37,660 bases of DNA from Candidatus Zhuqueibacterota bacterium (GTDB taxonomy: Bacteria; Zhuqueibacterota; Zhuqueibacteria; Residuimicrobiales; Residuimicrobiaceae). Location of the stretch: assembly GCA_963169875.1 (NCBI GenBank), contig CAUJEL010000207.1:1-37660 (forward strand), given 5' to 3'. Below, piece by piece: positions 22,821 to 30,271 of the stretch (its first letter is position 1; each line of letters opens with the position of its first letter). Under the pieces are notes generated by a model. That model saw nothing but the letters and a program-made list of their open reading frames with translations, searched no databases and was not told where the DNA came from. Both the position numbers and the translations under genes were made by a program.

Positions 22821-24554
22821 TTAGCGGACCAGTGCCAGCTTGATCACCTGCTGCCGGTCGCTGGTGCTCACCTCTGCATAATAAACCCCGGTCGGCATGT
22901 CATTCCCGTCGGCGTCGCGGCCATCCCAACTCAGCGTGTGGCGGCCCGCGCTCTTGAATCCGCTGAAAAGCGTCTGGATGAGGCGCCCGCGCACATCATA
23001 GATCCCGGCGCTTACCTCCGTGGTCGCTGGCAGCTCCAGATCGATGCGGGTCGACTGGTTGAAGGGATTGGGATAATTGCCGCTCAACGCATACCCGGAC
23101 GGTGCAGTCGGCCGTTCGGCTACATCAGTGACCGCCAGTGAACCGTTGACGAAGAATCCCATGATATCTTCAAAGCGCCCGTTCGCCGGATCATAATATT
23201 CAAAGACCGAAAAAAATCGATTATTGACGGAATCCCAGGCCAGACCGATGCCGCTGCCCTCGTATTTATCGGTAGAGGAGAAGTAGTTGATGTTTTCAAA
23301 CTCGGTCACGGTGCTCACACCGTTGTGGGCGATGAAGGACATTTGCCGACTGCTCAGATCGACGCGCAGCCGTTGGCCATAGAGATCGGTTTTGAGCGCA
23401 GAGCTGTAGCGTGGATCGGCCCACATCACCATGAATTCATTGCCGGTGAAAGAAAAGGCTACTTCGGGTGTGCTGGCATCTCCAGGTGCCAGGCTGATGG
23501 GGAAATTGGAGCGTACGCCAGTGGAATCGCCGCTCAGATTGACCGGCCGCAGCCGAAAGTCGCTTCCTGTACGGAGAAAGTGGATGCGCTGCCCCCAGAT
23601 ATCATCGCTGGTACCATCGGGCGTTTTACGTCCTCTCCAAACCACCAGACACTCTTCCCAGGCGGGGCGGTAGAGACCGCCGCCTCTGTTGGCCTGGACG
23701 TTGGGAACAAATGTCCACGGGTCTGCTGTAAATTTTTCAGAGACCTGAAGGGGGTCTTCGGCGCCGCCGGCAAGAACCTGGCCGGTGCGACGCAGCAACA
23801 CGCCATCAGCACGGACCCGCTGTGCCTTGATATAACCGTCGCCCGTATTAAAGACTACGAGAAATTCGCGAATGCCACTCTCTGCGACGTCGACGGCGTG
23901 CTCCCAGTAGGCCGGATTGGCAGCGATCTTGAGATTGACCGCCGGATCAGCCGGCGCCGCCAGCGTGCCATCGGCATTGATCAACTGACCGTACACGTCA
24001 CCCCCATTCAGGTTGTAATGGAGCGGGTCATCGCGCCGGTCATTGCCCCACACCACCAGGAAACGGTTCAGGCCGGTGTTAAAGGCCACAGCCGCATCCC
24101 CGACACTGGCCGAATGGGTGCAGATCGGAAAGGAGTGATCACTCAGCGCCCCGGGCGCATCAAAAAATGAGCCATCGGCGTTGACAAAAACGCCGCGAAT
24201 ATCGCTGTTCGCAGCCGTATTGCGATAATCATTGAACACCACCAGAAAGCGCTGATTGACCGGATCGAAATCGACATGGGGTGCCCATTGATAGTTTTCG
24301 GCCCGGAGGATCGGGAAATTATCCCCGCGGGGCAAACCGTCGGCGGTTATAAACTGGCCATATATATCAGAATCAACATTGCGAAAATCCTCCCACACCA
24401 CCAGATATTCATTGGCATGAGGATTATAGGCTGTCTGCGGATAGTAAGAACTCACTTTGTTGATGGCAACGCTGATCGGCGGCGCGGTAAAAACCTGGCC
24501 GTGCAAGGGCACGGCCATAACAAGCAAAAGGTAAAAAAGCCGACTTTTTTTCAT
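22821..24554 (-). CDS. secreted repeat protein (probable beta-propeller) with C-terminal sorting domain
   Basis: The ATG at 24554 has AGGAG six bases upstream and opens a signal peptide (MKKSRLFYLLLVMAVPLHGQ); the frame's earlier start adds only five residues. The 577-residue product contains at least six repeats of 50-60 residues of the type YNPHANEYLVVWEDFRN-x-DSDIYGQFI-x-ADG, seen again as FDPVNQRFLVVFNDYRN, FNTGLNRFLVVWGNDRR, and more loosely WEECLVVWRGR and FTGNEFMVMWADPR. This points to a propeller. A FlgD/T9SS-type sorting domain occupies about 490-577 (NYPNPFNQSTRIDL, TGVYYAEVST). Such VVWxDxRN proteins are common secreted proteins in FCB bacteria; function is unknown, with binding to a surface or polymer the usual guess. 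Confidence 0.85.
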   Translation of the reverse strand: MKKSRLFYLLLVMAVPLHGQVFTAPPISVAINKVSSYYPQTAYNPHANEYLVVWEDFRNVDSDIYGQFITADGLPRGDNFPILRAENYQWAPHVDFDPVNQRFLVVFNDYRNTAANSDIRGVFVNADGSFFDAPGALSDHSFPICTHSASVGDAAVAFNTGLNRFLVVWGNDRRDDPLHYNLNGGDVYGQLINADGTLAAPADPAVNLKIAANPAYWEHAVDVAESGIREFLVVFNTGDGYIKAQRVRADGVLLRRTGQVLAGGAEDPLQVSEKFTADPWTFVPNVQANRGGGLYRPAWEECLVVWRGRKTPDGTSDDIWGQRIHFLRTGSDFRLRPVNLSGDSTGVRSNFPISLAPGDASTPEVAFSFTGNEFMVMWADPRYSSALKTDLYGQRLRVDLSSRQMSFIAHNGVSTVTEFENINYFSSTDKYEGSGIGLAWDSVNNRFFSVFEYYDPANGRFEDIMGFFVNGSLAVTDVAERPTAPSGYALSGNYPNPFNQSTRIDLELPATTEVSAGIYDVRGRLIQTLFSGFKSAGRHTLSWDGRDADGNDMPTGVYYAEVSTSDRQQVIKLALVR

Positions 24555-25269
24555 ACATAACTCCTGCACTTGTTCTTTTCATCTTGATAAAAATGGCGGC
24601 GCCAGCAGTTCTGGATCACCTCCGGAGCCGGGATGGTTACAGCCGTTTAATTAGTGATAATAACCGACTCGAATCTCCCAGCTATTCCAGTTTGAGAAGA
24701 GGGATGATGATACCGATGCAATTTATGGCAGGCGGATGTTTTAATGTGTTATCGGGGTTTCAAGTTGGAGCGGGATCTGAATGGATGCAATCAAGGTATC
24801 ATCTTGCACCGATACATCTGCTCGCAGAGTTCGAGCTGAGAGGCTTTGGGGCGGAGTTCTCTCGGTGGTGTGCCTGTTGGCATTTCGTTATTATGCGGGT
24901 TTTGCGGACGGAAGGCAGGCGCGCTGACGGAGCGGCTAAACAAACTATCCACGAGGACACACCTTCTTCCCTGTTTGATACGTGCAGAGATTCTTCCAGA
25001 CGTGCAGTCCATTTGCATTGAATTGGCTGGTTCATGAACAATACCCGGATTCTGTGCTAACTTGCCGGCAGCGATTGCAGGCCCGCAATTCATGGGTAAA
25101 TTGAATCAGGATTGCGCCGATCGAAGACACCGGATCAGGATAATAAAAGAGGCTCCCCCTGGCCTCATCCCCGCAGGAAATGATCTCTCAAAATTCTTAG
25201 AGTTGATAAAATAAATCTTGAATTATATGCAAATATTTTTAATTTAAGGTTTCAAGATAGGAATTGAGG
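24555..25269. other. long intergenic region between divergent genes
   Basis: Seven hundred bases separate the minus-strand secreted protein from the plus-strand sigma factor. Open frames exist (for example 24584-25021 on plus) but have no ribosome site or familiar motif. The segment 25044-25139 is one copy of a diverged repeat also found at 30176-30270. The last 80 bases are AT-rich and should hold the sigma-factor promoter; I see no consensus housekeeping box, which would fit control by an alternative sigma factor. Confidence 0.5.
25044..25139. repeat. diverged dispersed repeat, copy 1
   Basis: The segment starts CCCGGATTCTG and ends ACACCGGATCAGG. It shares with 30176-30270 the order CCCGGATTCT, TAACTT, TCATGGG, GAATCAGG and ACCGGATCAGG, at similar spacing and in the same orientation. 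It is non-coding in both places. Confidence 0.6.
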
Positions 25270-25830
25270 ATGGATAACAGTGCGGCAAGAGAGCTGATCG
25301 CTGCCATCATGAGGGGCGATTCTGAAGCTGAAAAATTATTCTTCGATGGATTCCGTCACGAACTCTTCTTTTTCATAAAGATGAGAATCGGCATGGGCAA
25401 TCCGGATGTAATGGATATTGCGCAGGATATTTTTATCGATGTATTCAGACGGATTCGCGCCGGGGAATATGATCATCGCAAAGGCTCTGCGGGCGCTTTT
25501 GTCATCACCACGGCCAAATTCAAGATAATGGATTATCTGAAAAGCCGGCATCATCGCAGCCATGCCTTGAAGAGCGAACTAATCGAGGAAAACATCCCAA
25601 ATCCGCAAGCACAGCCCATCGACCGCCTCATCAACGCGGAGGAGATACAGGCTTTTGCGAACATGCTCGACCGCCTGCCGCAGCCGCACCGGACTATTCT
25701 CATCAGATACTTTTATGACGGATTAAAAATACATGAAATCGCAGCGGAATTGGGATTGGATGAACAGCGAGTCAGCAATTACAAGAGCTATGCCCTGACG
25801 TTGATGAAAAAACTTATCCAAAATGTTTAG
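25270..25830 (+). CDS. ECF-type sigma-70 family RNA polymerase sigma factor
   Basis: I start at ATG 25270; the frame also opens at a TTG two codons earlier. TAGGA stands about 8 bases upstream. The 186-residue product has region 2 at about 23-95 (DVMDIAQDIFIDVFRRIRAG, TAKFKIMDYLKSRHH) and region 4 at about 125-182 (LDRLPQPHRTILIRYFYDGL, IHEIAAELGLDEQRVSNYKS), with no region 3. It is thus a small, extracytoplasmic-function-type factor, probably one that transcribes a narrow regulon, including perhaps its own operon. Next, 57 bases downstream, comes a membrane anti-sigma-like protein, the usual partner. The CHAT protease that converges on this pair may be part of the same pathway (inference). 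Confidence 0.92.
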   Translation: MDNSAARELIAAIMRGDSEAEKLFFDGFRHELFFFIKMRIGMGNPDVMDIAQDIFIDVFRRIRAGEYDHRKGSAGAFVITTAKFKIMDYLKSRHHRSHALKSELIEENIPNPQAQPIDRLINAEEIQAFANMLDRLPQPHRTILIRYFYDGLKIHEIAAELGLDEQRVSNYKSYALTLMKKLIQNV

Positions 25831-25887
25831 ATTTCTTCTGTAAACTCTAAGTATAGGTAGTACAGCCGACACAAAAATGAGGCGTCA

Positions 25888-26553
25888 TTGTACTTTTTCA
25901 TCCTTAAAAAACTGTTCAACAGAACTGACTATATGATTGATCGCTATCTTGATGGCAGCATGTCGGAAGCCGAACGGGAACGATTCGAGCAGCAGTACTT
26001 TGAGAATCGAGCGCTTTTCGATAAATTGCAGAAAAGAAGTGCACTGCGGCAACAACTCACAGGCATGTTGAAGCAGTGCGAGGATACGGTGCTCCACCCA
26101 CAAGACGGGCGGGAGGTAAGGACGCGTCACGGCTGGATCGATAATCCGGGAGGCCGCAGAAAGCTCGGCTGGGCCGGCGCGGCCCTGGCGACGCTGGGCC
26201 TTTTTCTGCTCATTTTCATCGTTCGGCCCGAGGATGAGGGCTCCTTCGCGGTCAATCGGGTGCTCGAAAAAGAGCTGGGCGTCCGCATTCTTCGCTCACA
26301 GACCGTCTCTGTACTTGCGCCCACCCTGTCGCAAAAAGTCTCCGGCACGATCACATTTGCCTGGGATAAGGGCCCCAAACCGCCCTTTGAGGTTGTCCTC
26401 ATCGACCATGCAGGAAACGAGGTCGCTTCCTGGCAGACCGATCAATACACGCTGCACCGTACCCTGGACTATCCGCCGGGCCTCTATTACTGGAAATTGC
26501 TCAGCCAGGAGGAATGGATCTATACCGGGAAATTTATCCATGCAAAACCTTGA
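25888..26553 (+). CDS. single-pass membrane anti-sigma factor-like protein
   Basis: The 221-residue frame starts at TTG 25888 with GAGG five bases upstream. An ATG at 25933 (residue 16) has no ribosome site but overlaps the stop of a 19-codon ORF (25877-25936) as ATGA, so leader-coupled initiation is possible. Residues 16-60 (MIDRYLDGSMSEAERERFEQ...) match the helical N-terminal sigma-binding segment of many anti-sigma proteins. There is no HxxxCxxC zinc motif, so it is not a redox-sensing ZAS protein. One membrane helix is at about 93-112, and the C-terminal 105 residues form a beta-rich periplasmic domain (SGTITFAWDKGP, PGLYYWKLLS) similar to FN3-like sensor domains. It should hold the neighbouring sigma factor inactive at the membrane until an envelope signal or proteolysis releases it. 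Confidence 0.82.
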   Translation: MYFFILKKLFNRTDYMIDRYLDGSMSEAERERFEQQYFENRALFDKLQKRSALRQQLTGMLKQCEDTVLHPQDGREVRTRHGWIDNPGGRRKLGWAGAALATLGLFLLIFIVRPEDEGSFAVNRVLEKELGVRILRSQTVSVLAPTLSQKVSGTITFAWDKGPKPPFEVVLIDHAGNEVASWQTDQYTLHRTLDYPPGLYYWKLLSQEEWIYTGKFIHAKP

Positions 26554-26566
26554 GGGACTCCTCATC

Positions 26567-26593
26567 CCCTGGGAATTGATGATAAACCCAGGG
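26567..26593 (+). terminator. candidate terminator of the sigma/anti-sigma operon
   Basis: CCCTGGG (26567-26573) pairs with CCCAGGG (26587-26593), 13 bases past the stop codon region, followed by CTCCCTTTTG. The right arm lies within the first unit of the tandem array. Confidence 0.5.
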
Positions 26594-27037
26594 CTCCCTT
26601 TTGTATAGCAAACCTGGGGACGCGATCAACGGATTAATCACCATGCCTGCCTGAATGAACCCAGGGCCCTCTCTTTTTAAAACAAGCTTGTGGACGCCAT
26701 CAATGGAGTATTCAACAGGCGTCACTGAATGAACCCATGGCCCCATTGTTACAGCATCCTGGTGGACGCGATCAATGGAGTCGTCACCGGGCATACCTGA
26801 ATGAACCCCTGGCCCCATTGTTACACCAAGCGGGTGGAGGCAATCAATGGAGTCATAACCTGGTATACCTGATAAACCCATGCCCCCTTTTTTTTACAGC
26901 AAGCTGGTGGAGGCAATCAATGGAGTCATAACCTGGCATACCTGATAAACCCATGCCCCATTTTTTTTACAGCAAGCCTGTGGACGCCATCAATGGAGTC
27001 ATCACCGGGCATACCTGAACGAACCCATGGCCCCATT
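26581..27037. repeat. tandem array of six 72-74 bp units plus a partial unit
   Basis: Units: 26581-26652, 26653-26726, 26727-26798, 26799-26870, 26871-26943, 26944-27016, and a 21-base partial 27017-27037. Each begins GA(A/T)(T/A)(G/A)AACCC and carries GTGGA(C/G)GC-ATCAATGGAGTC then CC(G/T)GG(C/T)ATACCT. Units become more alike towards the right: units 3-6 are closely similar while units 1-2 are diverged. Units of 72, 73 and 74 break any reading frame, so the array is non-coding. It fills exactly the gap between the converging stops of the anti-sigma gene (26553) and the CHAT gene (27038), so it lies in the 3' region of both transcripts. Confidence 0.9.
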
Positions 27038-29812
27038 CTACTCGCCATAGAGCACAAATCCACTCCACAAAGCCGGACTGGCATTCTGATTCGATTGAAT
27101 GAACTTGCATTTTGCCTGCCGCAGCGCCTCTTTGTAGTTTTTCGCAGTAAACGTATTTTCATAGAAATCGATCATGAGTTCGGCTGCCGCCTGGTCCTGC
27201 ACTTTCCACAGGGAGGCTATGACGTTGCGCGCGCCGGCATGGAGAAAGCACCGCGTCAGACTCATCAGCCCTTCGCCCTTGAGAATCTGGCCTACGCCGC
27301 TTTCGCAGCTGCTGAGGACGACCAGATCGGCGTCGAGGTTGAGACCGTAGATATCGCCGGCGAATAAAATGACGTCGTCCTGATTTCTGGCTTGCGCGCC
27401 ATGGAAGGCGATGCCGGAAAGTTGCGGCTGCTCCGGATTGACAAAGCTGTGCGTCGCGAGATGGATGACGCGTGCGCTATTGCATTCCTGCATAAAGCGT
27501 GCTTTGGAAGCCTGTTTCCCCTGACAGGAGGCGCCGCTGCGTTGATGTTTTTGAAACGTGGATACGATTTGACGGACCTCATGGGCGGAGGATGGCAATC
27601 TGCTAAAGCCATCCCCGGACCGGGTGATCCAGGATGGATATTTATTTTCGCTGTCGATAAATTGCGCGAACAAATCCGCGGCGTTTAATTTGAATCCCGG
27701 CTTGTCGCTGAACGGCGCATAGGCAAGCAGGTCATGGCGATTAACGGATGCACGCTGTCTTTTATCTGAGACAGCGCCTTGATAAATGCGCGAAGAGTAG
27801 TGATAGGAGATGTTGTGCTTCTCCACCAGATAGACCCGTCCGGCGTCCGCGACCTTGTTCATTTGCGGCAAAGAGGCATCTGTTGAACCGTCCGCTAGAA
27901 GCGCTTCATAGGCGACGCTGTAGAGAACGTCATGGGGGAGAATGACCAGATTCTCCCTGCCGGCGATCGCACCATGCACCGGTGCAATCAGCGTCTCATA
28001 GAGCAATCGGCTGCTGTTGAGGAAGAGGACCTCGCGGTCGCCCTTGATGGCCCGGCAGAAGGTGTGGATCTGTTCTCGCATTTCCGGGGTGAAGCTTTTG
28101 CGGACCACCTGGTGGCCATCTGCGTTGATGGCAAATATGTAGAGTGTGCTGTCGGCAATATAGTACTCGAGCAAAGCGCTTTTTTCATCCAGACTTTTGC
28201 CCAACTCTGCCATGGAGATGTCGCTGGGCGCATATTTGTGCCGGTAATAGTGCGGGTATTTCTTTTCCAGATCCCTGATCATCTGTTGATACTCGGAAGC
28301 GCAGGCATAATAGCTGGCTTGCAGCGTCAGACAGGTGCTGTCATCCGGTTGTGCGCCCTGTTCCATCTGCAGGTCGAGGTCGGTGATGGCCCGGGCGAGG
28401 CGGGCATTGAGTTCTCTTTCGCGTTCAAGCGTGGCTTCATCAATCCCGGATAATTTTCTCGTCTGCAAATCACGCAGCGCCAGAGCCAGCGCCGCGGACT
28501 TGCTTTGCTGCACGAAGCGAAAGGCCAATTCCTCATTGCGGTTTTTATCCATCAGGTCTGCTAATTCCAGCGCGACACCTGTCGCTTGCTGAAGGATCTG
28601 ATCGGCGCGTTCGCTGAGGATTTGCCGGGAGCGTTCCCGTCCGATTTGCAAATCGCGGCGCATGGAATCGAGCACCGCGGCGGCGATCGAAAACATGTCC
28701 AGGGATGCCTGCAGCTCCATGGCGGCATTTTTATTCGTGTGAGCGAGCCGGTGATGCGTTTTGGCCTTGATCTCGATCGCCTGCAGAAATTCTTGACTGA
28801 TGGGCCAGCTGGCTTGCCGCGGCGACCATCCGGCTTTGAGCTGCGGCGCCGGTTTGAAAGATTCCAGCGATTTATTGATAAATTCGAGGCTTCGCGGATA
28901 TTCCTGTCTGGCATAATAAAGGTCGGCGATGGCATTGTTGATGCTGCGATACATGAACGGCAGCGGTATATTAAGTTTTTGGTGAACGGCAGCCGACTTT
29001 TGGTACCAGAGAATGGCGTTGGCATGGTCCCCCATTTTTTTATAGACATCGGCAAGGTAATGGCACGAGTTGGCGAAATAGATGTTCTCACCATAAAGGG
29101 TTGCGATCATCGTCCGGGTGCGATTATGATATTCTACGGACTTTTCATATTCTCCTTTCATGCCGTACATTTCAGCGATATTGTTCAGGGGAGCGACCAG
29201 CTTTTCGTGGCAATCACCGTAAAGTGCGGTGAGAATATCATAGGCGGTTTTATAGTACTGCAGCGCTTTATCCCAATCGGACACCATGCCGTGGCAGTTG
29301 CCCAGGCCGAGATAGAGGTTGGCGGTAAAGGCGTGATTTTTGCCGACGGTCTCAATCGCGAGCGCCAGGGCGCGCTGGATATTGTCGAGAGCGCCGCCGA
29401 AATCCTGTTTGCGGCCGTACAGGACTGCCAGATTATGGTACGATTTTGCCACCATAATTTTATCGGGTTGAGGCTGGGCGAGACGAATGGCGAGCGCCTT
29501 GCGGAAGCAGCTGTCCGCTTTGGCGGGTTGATCGAAGCAGATTTCAGTCCAGCCGACGCTGTCGAGGCTCTCCGCCACTTTGAGATGATCCGGGCCGAAC
29601 AGGTTTTGGCGGATGGCCAGGGCTTGCCGCGCATGCAGCTGTGCGGTTTTAAAATCGCCAGTGCTGAAACTGGCGTGCGCCTTTTTTTGTTCCTCATCGG
29701 CCAGCAGGGTGTCGCTGCGAGTCGCAGTGGGGTTCGGCCGGCTTGTCTGGCTGATCAGCAAACCCGGCAGATAGAGAAGGAGGAGGAAGATTAGGGCCAT
29801 TCGCAACTTCAT
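27038..29812 (-). CDS. secreted TPR-CHAT caspase-like cysteine protease
   Basis: The 924-residue protein has a signal peptide (1-21, LLLLYLPGLLISQ). About seven tetratricopeptide repeats at 30-330 carry ALAIRQNLFG, YHNLAVLYGRKQDFGGALDN, LNNIAEMYGMKGEYEKSVEY and YLADVYKKMGDHANAI. A helical linker at about 340-560 has strong coiled-coil character around 400-520. A CHAT domain (about 640-924) holds the catalytic dyad: His788 in VIHLATHSF and Cys836 in LVVLSSCESGVG, followed by GEGLMSLTRCFLHAGARNVI and SLWKVQDQA. CHAT domains belong to the caspase/separase clan; TPR-CHAT proteins act in programmed proteolysis and type III-E CRISPR (Csx29). With a signal peptide this one should work in the periplasm or outside. 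It converges on the sigma/anti-sigma pair. A weak promoter TTTCAA-N17-TATATT lies at 29914-29886. Confidence 0.93.
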   Translation of the reverse strand: MKLRMALIFLLLLYLPGLLISQTSRPNPTATRSDTLLADEEQKKAHASFSTGDFKTAQLHARQALAIRQNLFGPDHLKVAESLDSVGWTEICFDQPAKADSCFRKALAIRLAQPQPDKIMVAKSYHNLAVLYGRKQDFGGALDNIQRALALAIETVGKNHAFTANLYLGLGNCHGMVSDWDKALQYYKTAYDILTALYGDCHEKLVAPLNNIAEMYGMKGEYEKSVEYHNRTRTMIATLYGENIYFANSCHYLADVYKKMGDHANAILWYQKSAAVHQKLNIPLPFMYRSINNAIADLYYARQEYPRSLEFINKSLESFKPAPQLKAGWSPRQASWPISQEFLQAIEIKAKTHHRLAHTNKNAAMELQASLDMFSIAAAVLDSMRRDLQIGRERSRQILSERADQILQQATGVALELADLMDKNRNEELAFRFVQQSKSAALALALRDLQTRKLSGIDEATLERERELNARLARAITDLDLQMEQGAQPDDSTCLTLQASYYACASEYQQMIRDLEKKYPHYYRHKYAPSDISMAELGKSLDEKSALLEYYIADSTLYIFAINADGHQVVRKSFTPEMREQIHTFCRAIKGDREVLFLNSSRLLYETLIAPVHGAIAGRENLVILPHDVLYSVAYEALLADGSTDASLPQMNKVADAGRVYLVEKHNISYHYSSRIYQGAVSDKRQRASVNRHDLLAYAPFSDKPGFKLNAADLFAQFIDSENKYPSWITRSGDGFSRLPSSAHEVRQIVSTFQKHQRSGASCQGKQASKARFMQECNSARVIHLATHSFVNPEQPQLSGIAFHGAQARNQDDVILFAGDIYGLNLDADLVVLSSCESGVGQILKGEGLMSLTRCFLHAGARNVIASLWKVQDQAAAELMIDFYENTFTAKNYKEALRQAKCKFIQSNQNASPALWSGFVLYGE

Positions 29813-29973
29813 AGGAAATTCCCTGTACTGGTTGGTGCGCTGGAGTGCGATTCAGCCCGATCGCAACGAGAGCTGATCCTGTTACAATATATCGAATCCG
29901 CGGGAGATTTGAAATATCTTTCCAAGGAATATGCTTGACCACTTTTTGACTAGCTCTCTTGCCATCGACTCAT

Positions 29974-30012
29974 AAAAAAAGGATGCCCGCGGAGATGCAC
30001 ATCCTTTTTTTT
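29974..30012 (-). terminator. strong intrinsic terminator upstream of the CHAT gene
   Basis: AAAAAAAGGATG (29974-29985) pairs with CATCCTTTTTTT (from 30000), leaving a 14-base loop. T runs flank it in both directions. On minus it would end the isochorismatase transcript 260 bases after its stop and insulate the CHAT promoter. Confidence 0.75.
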
Positions 30013-30045
30013 ATTAAAAACCGGGACTGGACAGCATGAATTTAT

Positions 30046-30159
30046 CACCGCCAAGGACACGAAGACAGGCAAAGAAAAAAGCATCGCTAAAGCCATTATC
30101 AATACTGAGAAGAAATTTGCATTTCCGAAAAAAAACGCTCTGCGCGCCCGTCGGTTTAT
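30046..30159. repeat. MITE-like inverted-repeat element, degenerate copy
   Basis: It begins CACCGCCAAGGACACGAAGACAG-like (CACCGCC...ACACGAAG) and ends CTCTGCGCGCCCGTCGGTTTA. The ends match those of the element at 34751-34914 in the same order. Related ACCGCAGAGACGCAGAG stretches are, from memory, frequent between genes of environmental bacteria. There is no coding capacity. Confidence 0.6.
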
Positions 30160-30175
30160 GAATGGCTCAGGTTAG

Positions 30176-30270
30176 CCCGGATTCTTGTTAACTTATGCAC
30201 TGCGTTCACACACTTCTGCCTCATGGGAGAATGGAATCAGGGTTACGGCGATAGTTGATACCGGATCAGG
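30176..30270. repeat. diverged dispersed repeat, copy 2
   Basis: Second copy of the repeat at 25044-25139, starting CCCGGATTCTTGTTAACTT and ending ACCGGATCAGG. It abuts the stop codon of the isochorismatase-fold gene. Confidence 0.6.
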
Positions 30271-30271
30271 G

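Larger units (their letters stand above)
29813..30271. other. intergenic region holding a terminator and two dispersed repeats
   Basis: The CHAT promoter area (to about 29914), a strong hairpin (29974-30012), a MITE-like element (30046-30159) and a diverged repeat (30176-30270) follow one another. No gene is supported. Confidence 0.6.

Noticed and set aside
24584-25021. Plus-strand frame of 145 codons in the 24.6-25.0 kb gap
   Set aside because: There is no ribosome site, no signal peptide, no familiar motif and an uneven composition, so a chance frame is more likely.
26534-26931. Repetitive proteins encoded on either strand of the tandem array
   Set aside because: Unit lengths of 72, 73 and 74 bases shift the frame between copies, and there is no ribosome site or typical codon use. 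The frames exist only because the 72-base units are divisible by three.
26581-27037. CRISPR array
   Set aside because: Units of 72-74 bases follow each other directly with no unique spacers between short repeats, and no cas gene is present.
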